Source: Acidobacteriota bacterium (GTDB taxonomy: Bacteria > Acidobacteriota > Thermoanaerobaculia > Multivoradales > Multivoraceae). Taken from it: a DNA stretch of 64,000 nucleotides. Location: NCBI GenBank assembly GCA_028875725.1, contig JAPPCR010000007.1, forward strand, positions 1-64,000, in the 5' to 3' direction. A program made the position numbers and the translations under genes. This document shows, piece after piece, positions 36,388-45,014 of this stretch (positions within the stretch are counted from its first letter, which is position 1; each line of letters begins with the position of its first letter). The notes beneath the pieces were generated by a model. That model had not been told where the DNA came from, did no database searches, and saw only the letters and a program-made list of their open reading frames with translations.

Positions 36388-39221
36388 GGCTCGTCTCCGC
36401 CGTCGTCACTTGCCGGTTCGGTCAACGACTGCTCGAGCGCAGCCAACTGCTCCCGCCGGCGCCGGTCCAGTTCGCGGTCGAAATAGACCTTTCCGTCCAC
36501 CAGGGTCGTCTGCACCACGGCGTAGGAACTCAGCGGATGCCGGTCGTAGATCACGAGATCGGCGTCCTTGCCGACCTCGATCGAACCGATGCGGTCGTCG
36601 ATCCCGAACTGGCGGGCGGGGTTGATCGTGACCAGGGCCAGCGCCTCATCGTCGGAGAGGCCGCCCCACCTGACCGCCTTGGCCGCCTCGTGGTTCAGGT
36701 GGCGCATCTCCTCCGCGTCGTCCGAGTTGACCGAGACCAGGACGCCGCGATCCGCCATCAGGGCCGCGTTGTGCGGAATCGCCTCATAGGCCTCGACCTT
36801 GTAGGCCCACCAGTCGGAGAAAGTGGAGGCGCCGGCGCCGTGGGCCGCGATCTCGTCCGCCACGCGGTAGCCCTCCAGCACGTGCTGCAACGTGGCGATC
36901 CGGAATCCGAGTTCCTCCGCCAGCCGCAGCAACTGGAGGATCTCGTCGGCCCGGTAGCTGTGGGCGTGCACCAGCCGCTCGCCCTCCAGAATCTCGACCA
37001 GCGGCTCGAGCTCCAGATCCCGCGCGGGCGGGCGGCTGCGCTGACCGGCGGCTTCCGCCTCTCGGTGGCGCGTCCACGCGTCCCGGTACTCCGCGGCCCG
37101 CGTGAACGCCTCCCGGATGACGTCGAGAACGCCCATCCGGGTCGCCGGGTAGCGGCGCGGCCCCGGGCCGAAGGACCGTGACCGCTTCGGGTTCTCGCCA
37201 AGCGCGAACTTGATGCCCGTAGGCACGCCCTCGAACCGCAGACCGTCCGCATTCTCGCCCCAGCGGAGCTTCAATAGCTGGTTCTGGCCGCCGATCGGAT
37301 TCGCGCTGCCGTGGAGCACGTTCACCGTCGTGACGCCGCCGGCGAGCGCCCGGTAGATCGCGACGTCGGTCGGATCGACCACGTCCTGGATCCGCGCCAT
37401 CGAGGTCACCGCCAGGCTGCCCTCGTTGATGCCCTCCGCGGTCGAGATGTGCGAGTGGGCGTCGAAGATGCCCGGGATGACGTAGCCGGCGTCGGCATCG
37501 ATCACGTGCGCCCCGGCCGGCGGCCTGACGCCGCTGCCGACCTCGGCGATCCGACCGTCCCGCACGACGACCGTGCCGTTCTCGATCGTCTCGCCGGCCA
37601 TCGTGAGCACTGTCCCGCCGACGATCGCCAGCGCGGCGTCCTCGCGGTAGGGACCGTTCATCGGCACAATCCCGTCGCCGGCGACTTCCGCGTACCTCGC
37701 CGCGACCTCGGCCAGCCGCATCGGCGCGGGCGCCTCGCTCGACCCGCCGCGGCGACCGCCGGGACCACCGGGACCGCGGCGTCCTCGCGGCCGCGCCTCG
37801 TCCGGCTCCCCGACCGAATCGGCCTCCTGAGCGCTCTCGCCATCCTCACCGTCGTCTTCGGCCTCTTCACCGTCCGAGACGGAATACCGGACGCCGTCGA
37901 CAAACACCGCCTCGACTCGCGCCGACTCCTGCCAGGGGTAACCGTCGGCCAGCACGAGGTCGGCCGCCATTCCCGCGGCTACGGTGCCGATCCGGTCATC
38001 CAGGCCGTGGACCGCCGCCGCGTCCCAGGTGAGCGCCGCCAGCGCCCGGGCCGGTTCGAGGCCTCCCTCGATGGCCCGGCGCACGCCCGCCAGGAAGTCG
38101 GCGGCACCTTCCGCGCCGCCGGAACTGAGCGCGAAGCGGACACCCGCCTCGGCCAGTTCGACCGGTGTCGTCGGCGCCAGCCGTTCGTGAAGAACCTCGC
38201 GGAGCGGCCGGTCAGCGTCCGGATCCCGCTCGCGCTCCGGCAGCGGCTTCGGCCAGTCGACGTCGACCAGCACCGCCACGCCGGCATCCGCGAGTTCGCC
38301 GGCCCGCCGGTAACCCTCCTGACCGCCGTAGATCGTGAAGTCGAGACCGAACTCCTCGGCGAGGCGGAGCGCCCGGTCGATCTCGACCGCGCTGGAACCC
38401 GGCAGAAGGATCCGTTCCTCGCCCGAGGCGACGCTCGCCAGAGGCGCCAGGGTTCGATCGAAGTCGGGCCGCCGCCAACCTGCGGGATCGGCCTCGTAGG
38501 CGGCGACCGCGGCGGCGTAGTGAGCCGCGTCCAGCAGTGTTTGCCGGAAGTAGGCGACCCTGCCCATCAGCGACCCGGGGTAGGAGCCGAAGCCGCCGCC
38601 GCTGCTGAGCGTTGCCATCTGGGCCAGTGCGGGGGCGACCACCTGGTGTTCCGGATCGCGGTCGGGAGCGCCCAGCCGAACCAACGACAGCCGGCCCGGA
38701 AACAGCCCGTCGCCCGGCCTTGCTGCGATCGAGGTGAAACCCGCCTTCCGCCAGGCCTCGACCGCCTCCGCGTCCAGTGCCAGGTCGTCGGCGGCCCGCT
38801 TCCAGGGCGTCGTCTGCGGACGGTCCTCCGGACCGCGCGGCAGGGCCCGGTCGGGATCCGGCCGCCGCCGCTGACCCCCCGGCCCCGGCGCGCCTGCTCC
38901 CGGCCCACCGGGAGGCCGCCGCGGCTGCGGCAGCCTGCCCATCGCGTCGATCAGGCCCGGGTAGACGGTGAGTCCGTCGCCATCGATGACCCAGGCGTAC
39001 GCCGGGATCGCCGCGTCCTCGGCAACGGCAGTGATCGTGCCGTTCTCGATGACGACCGTCGCGCGCTCCAGGACCGTGCCGTCGCCGACCTCGACCCGCA
39101 CGCCCTCGATGGCGTAGAAGGGAGGCGGCTCCGGGGGAGGACCGGCAAGGAGCGGCAGCGCTGCCAGCACGCCTGCGGCTGCCAGGCGAAGCGCCCGTCC
39201 GGTCGTGGCGATCGACTCCAT
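36384..39221 (-). CDS. secreted double amidohydrolase (inactive N-terminal unit, active C-terminal unit)
   Basis: 945 residues from an ATG with a signal peptide (VLAALPLLAGPP). Residues ~30-460 form an amidohydrolase-like unit with YPGLIDAMGRLP at the metal site, lacking HxH. A Glu/Asp- and Gly/Arg-rich linker follows (~460-505). Residues ~520-930 form a second unit with complete ligands: IPGIFDAHSHIS, a Lys in GIKFALGENPKR likely carbamylated, LVHAHSYR, LQHVLEGYRV, and the Asp in VSVNSDDAEE. It looks like a periplasmic metal-dependent hydrolase of cyclic amides or related substrates. The downstream partner at 35089 also lacks HxH. Confidence 0.8.
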   Translation of the reverse strand: MESIATTGRALRLAAAGVLAALPLLAGPPPEPPPFYAIEGVRVEVGDGTVLERATVVIENGTITAVAEDAAIPAYAWVIDGDGLTVYPGLIDAMGRLPQPRRPPGGPGAGAPGPGGQRRRPDPDRALPRGPEDRPQTTPWKRAADDLALDAEAVEAWRKAGFTSIAARPGDGLFPGRLSLVRLGAPDRDPEHQVVAPALAQMATLSSGGGFGSYPGSLMGRVAYFRQTLLDAAHYAAAVAAYEADPAGWRRPDFDRTLAPLASVASGEERILLPGSSAVEIDRALRLAEEFGLDFTIYGGQEGYRRAGELADAGVAVLVDVDWPKPLPERERDPDADRPLREVLHERLAPTTPVELAEAGVRFALSSGGAEGAADFLAGVRRAIEGGLEPARALAALTWDAAAVHGLDDRIGTVAAGMAADLVLADGYPWQESARVEAVFVDGVRYSVSDGEEAEDDGEDGESAQEADSVGEPDEARPRGRRGPGGPGGRRGGSSEAPAPMRLAEVAARYAEVAGDGIVPMNGPYREDAALAIVGGTVLTMAGETIENGTVVVRDGRIAEVGSGVRPPAGAHVIDADAGYVIPGIFDAHSHISTAEGINEGSLAVTSMARIQDVVDPTDVAIYRALAGGVTTVNVLHGSANPIGGQNQLLKLRWGENADGLRFEGVPTGIKFALGENPKRSRSFGPGPRRYPATRMGVLDVIREAFTRAAEYRDAWTRHREAEAAGQRSRPPARDLELEPLVEILEGERLVHAHSYRADEILQLLRLAEELGFRIATLQHVLEGYRVADEIAAHGAGASTFSDWWAYKVEAYEAIPHNAALMADRGVLVSVNSDDAEEMRHLNHEAAKAVRWGGLSDDEALALVTINPARQFGIDDRIGSIEVGKDADLVIYDRHPLSSYAVVQTTLVDGKVYFDRELDRRRREQLAALEQSLTEPASDDGGDEP

Positions 39222-39237
39222 GGTGAACCGCGGCAGC

Positions 39238-39906
39238 CTAACAGTCCGCCAGGCCGTTGCGCGGGCACCAGTCGGCCAGCGTGCAGTTCGCGCAGTCGGG
39301 CCGTCGCGCGGCGCAGACGCGGCGGCCGTGCCAGATGATCGCGTGACCCATGAAGATCCACTTGCCCTGGGGCAGCCGGTTCATCAGGTCCCGCTCGACC
39401 TTGACCGCGTCCTTCTCGGGACTGATGCCCAGGCGCCGCGCCAGACGTCCGATGTGAGTGTCGACCACCACGCCGACCGGCTTCCTGAACCACGTGCCGA
39501 GCACCACGTTCGCGGTCTTGCGCGCCACTCCCGGCAGGGTGATCAGTTCCTCCATCGTGTCCGGCACGTCGCCGCCGAACACCTCCGTGATCTTCCGCGC
39601 GGCACCGAGGACGCTCTTCGTCTTCTGGCGGAAGAAGCCGGTGCTGCGGATCTCCTGCTCGAAGACGGCCGGGTCGGCGGCCGCGAACTCCTCCGCACTG
39701 CGATAGCGCTCGAACAGCGTCTCGGTGACCTGGTTCACCCGCACGTCGGTCGACTGGGCCGAGAGGATCGTCGCGATCAGGAGCTGCAGAGCGTTCTCGT
39801 GGCGCAGCTCGCAGTCGGCGTCCGGGTAGAGACGTTCGAGCTCGGCCAGCACGTCCTGGAGCGCCGACTCGGGGATCGCTTCGAAGGGGCCTTCCGGTCC
39901 GGGCAC
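39238..39906 (-). CDS. nth: endonuclease III
   Basis: 222 residues from a GTG, standard for Nth. It is a DNA glycosylase/AP lyase for oxidised pyrimidines. The helix-hairpin-helix (ITLPGVARKTANVVLG), the catalytic Lys inside that motif and the catalytic Asp in VVDTHIGRLARRLG are present. The C-terminal 4Fe-4S cluster ligands have exact C-x6-C-x2-C-x5-C spacing (from CAARRPDC to WC). It sits between secreted hydrolase genes, two bases from the upstream stop, so it is co-transcribed with them without an evident functional link. Confidence 0.95.
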   Translation of the reverse strand: MPGPEGPFEAIPESALQDVLAELERLYPDADCELRHENALQLLIATILSAQSTDVRVNQVTETLFERYRSAEEFAAADPAVFEQEIRSTGFFRQKTKSVLGAARKITEVFGGDVPDTMEELITLPGVARKTANVVLGTWFRKPVGVVVDTHIGRLARRLGISPEKDAVKVERDLMNRLPQGKWIFMGHAIIWHGRRVCAARRPDCANCTLADWCPRNGLADC

Positions 39907-39908
39907 CG

Positions 39909-41243
39909 CTACGGCTGCAGCAGGTCGAGGACGGCCAGCGTCATCGCCTCGACCCCGGCCCTAATCGAGGGTTCGGGCTCGATGCGGAAGAAGGGCGAAT
40001 GGTGGCCGGCGACCTGCGGTCCGCCGGCCGCCTCCGCTTCCAGGTCGGCAGGGTCCGTGCCGCCGACGTTGAAGTAGGTGCCGGGCACCTTGTGCTCCGT
40101 GCGGAGGAAGTAGGCGAAATCCTCAGCACCCATGCCCGAGGGCGGCGCCCTGAAGAACACGTCCTCACCCATGCCGGCGGCGATCGCGGCCCGTACCCGG
40201 ACCGCAAGTTCCGGGTCGTTCATGGTGACCGGCGTCGATTCCTTCGTGCGCACCACCTTCGGCAGCAGCGACGCCGGAAGTCCAGCGGCTCTGCCTACGC
40301 CCTCCGCGATCCGATCGATGGCCGACAGCAACTGCTCCCGCGTCTCCTCCCTGTTCGCCCGCACAGTGAGCTGCAGTTCCACCCGGTCCGGGATCACGTT
40401 GTGCTTGAAGCCGCCGTGGATCGCGCCGACCGTCACGACGCCGGGATCGAGCGGGTTGAGTTCACGGCTCACGATGCCCTGGAGCGCGACGACGAGCTGC
40501 GCCGCGATGTAGATCGGGTCCTTGCCCCGATGCGGCGACGCCCCGTGCGCGCCGACCCCGAACACCGTGATGTCGACGCTGTCCGAGGACGACGCGAGCA
40601 GGCCCGGCGGCACCTCGATCTTCCCGGCCGGCCTCCCCGCCGACACGTGGAGCGCCAGCGCGTAGTCCGGTACGCCGAAGCGCTCGTACAGGCCGTCCTC
40701 GATCATTTCGCGGGCGCCCATGATCCGCTCTTCCGCCGGCTGGCCGACGAACATGACCGTGCCCGACCACTGGTCGCGCATCGCGGCGAGCCGCCGCGCC
40801 ACGCCGACCATCGTCGTGATGTGCATGTCGTGGCCACAGGCGTGCATGACCGGCACTTCCTCGCCGGAGAGATCGACCTGCCTGACCGCCGAGGAATACG
40901 GCAGCTCGGACCTCTCCTCCACCGGCAGGCCGTCCAAGTCGGCCCGCACGAGAACCAGCGGTCCCTCGCCGTTCGCCATCAGGCCGACGATGCCGGTGCG
41001 GCCGATCCCCTCCGTGACCTCGACGCCGGACTTGCGCAGTTCGTCAGCGAGCCGCGCCGCTGTCTCGTGTTCGAGGAAGGACAGCTCCGGATTGCGGTGG
41101 AAGTGCTCGAAGAGCGTCTTCAGCTCGGTCCTGTAGTCGTCGGCGATCGCGTCGGAGAGGCTCTGGGCGGCACCCGCGGCGGGCCCGGCGAGGAGCGCCG
41201 CCAGCAGCAGCCCGATGACGAGCGAGGATCGGTCCCGGCGCAC
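39909..41243 (-). CDS. exported M20-family amidohydrolase/peptidase
   Basis: 444 residues from a GTG two bases downstream of the TlpA-like gene's stop. A signal peptide ends at GAAQ. The M20D hippurate/aminoacylase-type motifs are present: HRNPELSFLEHETA, VRADLDGLPVEE, MHACGHDMH, PAEERIMGAREMI, and GAHGASPHRGKDP in the lid domain, then a late GAEDFAYF. It removes acyl groups from N-acyl amino acids or similar substrates, with two zinc or manganese ions, in the periplasm. The preceding TlpA-like gene belongs to the same run. Confidence 0.9.
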   Translation of the reverse strand: MRRDRSSLVIGLLLAALLAGPAAGAAQSLSDAIADDYRTELKTLFEHFHRNPELSFLEHETAARLADELRKSGVEVTEGIGRTGIVGLMANGEGPLVLVRADLDGLPVEERSELPYSSAVRQVDLSGEEVPVMHACGHDMHITTMVGVARRLAAMRDQWSGTVMFVGQPAEERIMGAREMIEDGLYERFGVPDYALALHVSAGRPAGKIEVPPGLLASSSDSVDITVFGVGAHGASPHRGKDPIYIAAQLVVALQGIVSRELNPLDPGVVTVGAIHGGFKHNVIPDRVELQLTVRANREETREQLLSAIDRIAEGVGRAAGLPASLLPKVVRTKESTPVTMNDPELAVRVRAAIAAGMGEDVFFRAPPSGMGAEDFAYFLRTEHKVPGTYFNVGGTDPADLEAEAAGGPQVAGHHSPFFRIEPEPSIRAGVEAMTLAVLDLLQP

Positions 41244-41245
41244 CG

Positions 41246-42445
41246 CTAGCCCGCCGTCTCTTCGATCAGGGCCAGAAAGTCGTCGGGCAGGCCACTCGTC
41301 CTGGCGAGGATCCGGCCCTGCTCATCGAGCAGGATGTAGGTGGGAAAGGCACTGACGTCGAGGACTCCCGTCAAGTCGCTCGTCATTCCCACGTGCCAGT
41401 TCACCCACGGCATCGGCTCCTTCTCCATGAACTCGACCGCCGTCTCCAGTTCCGCGTCGACGCTGACCGCCAGAAGGACGAAGCGATCCGCGGGCAGATC
41501 CGCGACGAGTTCCCTCAGCGTTGGCAGCGCCGCGATGCAGGGTTTGCACCAGGTCGCCCAGAAGTCGAGGAGCACGACCCGGCCCCGGTAGTCCGACAAC
41601 GCTTCCTCGACACCGTCCATGCGGTTGCCGGTCAGCTCGGGCACGACACTTCCGACGGTAGCGTGCCGGATGCTGCGGATCAGGGCCGCCTCGGCATCCG
41701 CGAAGGTCCCGGCGCCCATCCTCATCCCGAACAGGAGCGGCTCGTCCTCGACGCCCGCACTCAGCCCATCCGCGGCGTCGAGAGCGGCCTCCCTTCTGGC
41801 CGCGCGCTCCTCCTCGAGCAGGTCCTTCGCGTTGACGGCCGCCATCCGTCCCAGAGCCAGGTAGTAGCGACCGGCCGCGCGCAGCACCGGATCATCCGCC
41901 TCGGCCGCCAGTTCCTCGAAGAACCTGTCCGTCCCTGGCCGGGCGGATTCGCCGTCGTCGCGGAACCGCCGGAACGTGTGCATCCGGGACAGCGTCATCC
42001 CCCACGCCCCGAAGTCTGGGGCGTGCTCGAGAAGGGCCTTCGCTCCCCGGTAGGCGTACTCATCCCCCTTTGCCGTCATCGCGGCCTGATTCGTCAGAAA
42101 CTGCGCAGCGTCCACCGACCTCTCGTGCGCGGCGCCCGCCTCGAGAATCGCGATCGCCGCCGCGGCGGCACGGTCCGCGTCAGGCGGCCCGGAAGCCTCC
42201 TCGCCGCCCTCCGGGCTCCCGGAGCCCTCTTCCGAACCCAGACTGTTCAGGCGGCGCTGCATCCACTCTCGTTGACGCTTCATGTAGTCCGTCACGATCT
42301 CCCAGTCGGGACCGACTTCGGCAACCAGCGCGGCGAGCTGCTCGTCGGCGCCCGAGCCCTCCTCGCCGACGGCCGCTCCGCAAGCTGCCGACAACAACAG
42401 CAGCGCCACGGCGAGCGCGACAAAGGTGCGGTGGGACGTGTTCAT
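41246..42445 (-). CDS. TlpA-like thioredoxin-fold lipoprotein
   Basis: 399 residues from the ATG at 42445, preceded by GGGAGGT; an upstream start at 42463 adds six residues without a box. A lipobox (LLSAAC) ends the signal. Residues ~30-250 are helical and charged with no recognised domain. Residues ~260-395 are a thioredoxin fold with the redox motif WCKPC in LLDFWATWCKPCIAALP and a cis-Pro in SAFPTYIL. It is a membrane-anchored periplasmic thiol reductase or cytochrome maturation-type helper. The N-terminal region has no assigned partner. Confidence 0.85.
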   Translation of the reverse strand: MNTSHRTFVALAVALLLLSAACGAAVGEEGSGADEQLAALVAEVGPDWEIVTDYMKRQREWMQRRLNSLGSEEGSGSPEGGEEASGPPDADRAAAAAIAILEAGAAHERSVDAAQFLTNQAAMTAKGDEYAYRGAKALLEHAPDFGAWGMTLSRMHTFRRFRDDGESARPGTDRFFEELAAEADDPVLRAAGRYYLALGRMAAVNAKDLLEEERAARREAALDAADGLSAGVEDEPLLFGMRMGAGTFADAEAALIRSIRHATVGSVVPELTGNRMDGVEEALSDYRGRVVLLDFWATWCKPCIAALPTLRELVADLPADRFVLLAVSVDAELETAVEFMEKEPMPWVNWHVGMTSDLTGVLDVSAFPTYILLDEQGRILARTSGLPDDFLALIEETAG

Positions 42446-42520
42446 AGGCCAGTGACCTCCCAAGGGAAAAGGGCGTCTTCGACGTCCCTATCCTAGTGCC
42501 CGCTCAGTGGCCGGACGGCG

Positions 42521-42545
42521 ACTAGACGGCCTGCGGCCGTCTAGT
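42521..42545. repeat. perfect 11-bp hairpin at the end of the sulfatase gene
   Basis: ACTAGACGGCC pairs with GGCCGTCTAGT around a 3-base loop. The sulfatase stop codon lies inside the right arm. There is no T-tract on either side, so it may be a Rho-type RNA-stability or termination hairpin; a classical intrinsic terminator is not supported. Confidence 0.5.
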
Positions 42546-44061
42546 TCTCGAAACCGATCGGCTCGATGTTGCAGATCGAGTAGACGACCGGCCGGCGTCG
42601 GGTCCAGGCCGGTTCCACCGTGATGGCACGCCACTCCTCGATGACCGCTTCGAGGTTGGCGACCTCCTCCGGTCGCTCCGGGGCCAGATCGGTCTGTTCC
42701 CGAACGTCGATGGACAGGTCGTAAAGGAAGCCGCCGGGCGCATCCTGGTTCGGCTTGATCAGCTTCATGTCGCCGCTGCGGACGGCGACGGTCGGGTAGT
42801 TCCGCCAGACCAAGCGGCCGTGGCCGGTCGCCTCGGCCAACCCGTCGAGAAGCGGCATCAAGTCGCGTCCGTCCAGTTCGAGATCCGCGGGCGCCGCGGT
42901 TCCGGCGGCGGCCAGGGCGGTCGGCAGGATGTCGAGCGTCGACACCGGCGCGTCGATCGTGGTCCCGGGCGCGACCGCCGCCGGCCAGCGCAGCAGGTAC
43001 GGCACCCGGACGCCGCCCTCGTAGTACGTCAGCTTGCCGCCGGAGAGCGGCTCGCAGGAGCACAGGCCCGGGAAGTAGCCGGCGCAGCCGTTGTCCGAAA
43101 GGAAGACGACCAGCGTGTTGTCGGCAACCCCCGCCTCGTCCAGGGCGTCCAGGATGCGGCCGACCGCGTCGTCGAGGGCGGCGATCATCCCGAAGTAGAT
43201 CCGCCGCAGTTCGTGCTCCTCGTCAGGGAACCGGTCGTAGTACTCCTCCGTCACCTGGAACGGCGAGTGCGGCGCGTTGAACGCCGAGTAGAGAAAGAAC
43301 GGCTCATCGGCGTGACGGCGGATGAAGTCGACCGACTCGTCGCCGAAGACGTCCGTGATGTAGGTCGGCTCGTCGACCACCGTCTTCTCCGGCCCCCGCA
43401 GGATCAGGTTGCCCGCCCGGCGCTCCGGCGGCGCGGGCGGCTCGCTGCCCCTGACCACCAGATCGGCGCGCGGGTCTTCCGGCGGACGGCTCCTGAACTC
43501 CTCGTCGGCCGACATCGATACGGCGCCTTCCGTCCTGCGGTTGATGAAGCGCGTGGCGCCCGCGAGATGGCCGTAGAACTCGTCGAAACCGCGGTTCGTC
43601 GGGTAGTGCTCGTCCTTGAAGCCGAGGTGCCACTTGCCGACGATGCCGGTCGCGTAGCCGGTCGCCTGCAGGTGATCGGCGATCGTCAGCTCTCCGGCGA
43701 TGAGCCCGACATCCGGCACTTCCGGCGCCTGACGCGCGTTGTACTCGAAGCCGTACCGCTGCTGGTAGCGGCCGGTGAGCAGCGCCGCCCGCGCCGGCGA
43801 ACACACCGGCGTCGTCACGTAGCCCTGGGTGAACACGGCCCCCTCCCGGCCGATACGGTCGATGTTCGGCGTCTGCAGGCGGTCGCCGTAGATCGAGACG
43901 TCCGCGTAGCCGAGGTCGTCGGCCAGGATGACGACGATGTTCGGCGGTGAAGCGTCCGCGGAGGCCTCCTGCTCACCGCCGTTCCCGCCGGGAGAACAGG
44001 CAATCGCCAGCACCGCCATGAGGAGCACCACCGCAACCGGAACCCTTAGTCGTCCGCTCAT
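42541..44061 (-). CDS. type I sulfatase lipoprotein
   Basis: 506 residues from the ATG at 44061, 6 bases after GGAGG; the frame is open further upstream but with no good start. A lipobox (AIAC) ends the signal. The formylglycine signature is intact: CSPARAALLTGRY, where the Cys is oxidised by a maturase. Metal and substrate motifs: ADDLGYADVSIYG, GKWHLG, SAFNAPHSPF and LSDNGCAGYF. It cleaves sulfate esters from carbohydrates or other sulfated compounds. No formylglycine-generating enzyme or AtsB is in the window. Confidence 0.9.
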   Translation of the reverse strand: MSGRLRVPVAVVLLMAVLAIACSPGGNGGEQEASADASPPNIVVILADDLGYADVSIYGDRLQTPNIDRIGREGAVFTQGYVTTPVCSPARAALLTGRYQQRYGFEYNARQAPEVPDVGLIAGELTIADHLQATGYATGIVGKWHLGFKDEHYPTNRGFDEFYGHLAGATRFINRRTEGAVSMSADEEFRSRPPEDPRADLVVRGSEPPAPPERRAGNLILRGPEKTVVDEPTYITDVFGDESVDFIRRHADEPFFLYSAFNAPHSPFQVTEEYYDRFPDEEHELRRIYFGMIAALDDAVGRILDALDEAGVADNTLVVFLSDNGCAGYFPGLCSCEPLSGGKLTYYEGGVRVPYLLRWPAAVAPGTTIDAPVSTLDILPTALAAAGTAAPADLELDGRDLMPLLDGLAEATGHGRLVWRNYPTVAVRSGDMKLIKPNQDAPGGFLYDLSIDVREQTDLAPERPEEVANLEAVIEEWRAITVEPAWTRRRPVVYSICNIEPIGFEN

Positions 44062-44093
44062 TCGAGACCTCCGTCGGTTTCTACGTCTGTGTC

Positions 44094-44148
44094 TGTAGCT
44101 GCACTCTACCGAAAGGACCATTTTGCTACAAAACGCTACAACTGCTAC
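44094..44148. promoter_or_regulatory. GCTACA repeats upstream of the Phd-type antitoxin
   Basis: GCTACA at 44125 and 44135 and GCTAC at 44144 stand 10 and 9 bases apart; TGTAGC, the inverse, lies at 44094. They fill the gap before the antitoxin start. Repeats like this are typical of sites for autorepression by a Phd/VapB antitoxin with its toxin. Direct binding is inferred. Confidence 0.4.
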
Positions 44149-44158
44149 GATCCGCCGT

Positions 44159-44428
44159 GTGCGAACGATCACCCAAAGACAGCTCCGCAACGACTCGGCC
44201 AAGGTGCTCCGGGCCGTTCAGGAAGGCCAGACGATGACGATCACCCGAAACGGAACCCCGGTGGCCGAACTGCGGCCCATAGCCGCCCGCCGCTACGTAT
44301 CCCGTGCCGTGCTCAGGGAGGCGGTGCGAACCGCTCCCAGAATCGACGCAGGCCGGTTCCGGGCCGACATCGACGCCGTCATCGATCCCTGGCTGGACGA
44401 TCAGCAGGGCGGAAATCGCCGGACATGA
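44159..44428 (+). CDS. Phd/YefM-family antitoxin
   Basis: 89 residues from a GTG at 44159; a TTG at 44123 would place the repeats inside the gene. The Phd/YefM fold reads TITQRQLRNDSAKVLRAVQEGQTMTITRNGTPVAELRPI. The C-terminus (RAVLREAVRTAPRIDAGRF) is the toxin-neutralising region. It overlaps the PIN toxin start by 4 bases (ATGA), the normal order for such pairs. It is expected to repress its own promoter through the upstream GCTACA repeats. Confidence 0.85.
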   Translation: MRTITQRQLRNDSAKVLRAVQEGQTMTITRNGTPVAELRPIAARRYVSRAVLREAVRTAPRIDAGRFRADIDAVIDPWLDDQQGGNRRT

Positions 44429-44895
44429 GTACCGCCGTACAGCCTCTCCACCAGTCGACGCACGAGGCCGGTCTCCAGGCGAGCCAGACGCTCGCCGGCG
44501 ACAGCCACGGCCTGCTGGATACGTCCGTCATCATCGACTACGACCTGATCGACCCGTTGGAGTTGCCGGACCTGTCCGCCGTTTCAGCCATCACGATGGC
44601 CGAGCTCACGGTGGGGCCCTTGGCGGCCGGCCAGGACGACGAGGAGCGAGCCCGCCGGCAGGACCGCCTGCAGTGGGCCGCCGGCACCTGGGACCCCCTG
44701 CCGTTCGACAACGCGGCAGCCCGCGCCTACGGCCGGATCTACTCCGCACTCCTGCGCCGGGGCCCCGTCGGCCGCCGGCGCCTCGCCGACTTCCTGATCG
44801 CCGCCGTCGCGCTGGCCAACGACCTGCCTATCTACACGAGAAACGCCGCCGACCTGCGTGGCCTCGAGGAGCTGCTAGCCGTCCGATCAATGTAG
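44425..44895 (+). CDS. PIN-domain toxin, VapC-like
   Basis: 156 residues from an ATG overlapping the antitoxin stop. The PIN nuclease acidic residues are visible: Asp 32 in LLDTSVIID, Glu 60 in TMAELTVG and later Asp in RRLADFLIAA. The C-terminus LPIYTRNAADLRGLEELL is typical. VapC toxins cleave tRNA or rRNA in translation. The ~28-residue N-terminal extension before the PIN domain is longer than usual. An imperfect inverted repeat brackets the gap between this gene and pdxA. Confidence 0.85.
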   Translation: MSTAVQPLHQSTHEAGLQASQTLAGDSHGLLDTSVIIDYDLIDPLELPDLSAVSAITMAELTVGPLAAGQDDEERARRQDRLQWAAGTWDPLPFDNAAARAYGRIYSALLRRGPVGRRRLADFLIAAVALANDLPIYTRNAADLRGLEELLAVRSM

Positions 44896-44897
44896 CC

Positions 44898-45014
44898 AGC
44901 AAGGAACTGGCCACCAAGCTGAGCAAGGCCTACGGCCGGCGCGTTGGCCTGGCCGCCTTCGTCGGCAGCCGGCCAGCGGCGCCGGCGCACGCAGTGTGCG
45001 GCCAATTCCTTGCT
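44898..45014. repeat. 15-bp imperfect inverted repeat bracketing the vapC-pdxA gap
   Basis: AGCAAGGAACTGGCC (44898-44912) and GGCCAATTCCTTGCT (45000-45014) are inverted copies with one mismatch, enclosing an 87-base GC-rich interior. The right arm overlaps the pdxA stop codon. There is no T-tract. It may be a small mobile or structural element; nothing else in the interior is recognised. Confidence 0.45.

Noticed and set aside
32506..39338. Long opposite-strand frames over the S1 gene (624 codons) and the double amidohydrolase (675 codons)
   Set aside because: Shadows of strong genes; Arg/Asp-rich without domains.
42521..42545. Intrinsic terminator for the sulfatase gene
   Set aside because: The stem is perfect but has no T-tract on the downstream side, and the stop codon lies inside it; kept only as a repeat.
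44898..45014. Integron attC-like site between vapC and pdxA
   Set aside because: The arms do not have the GTTRRRY core or the RYYYAAC pairing, and no integrase is present.
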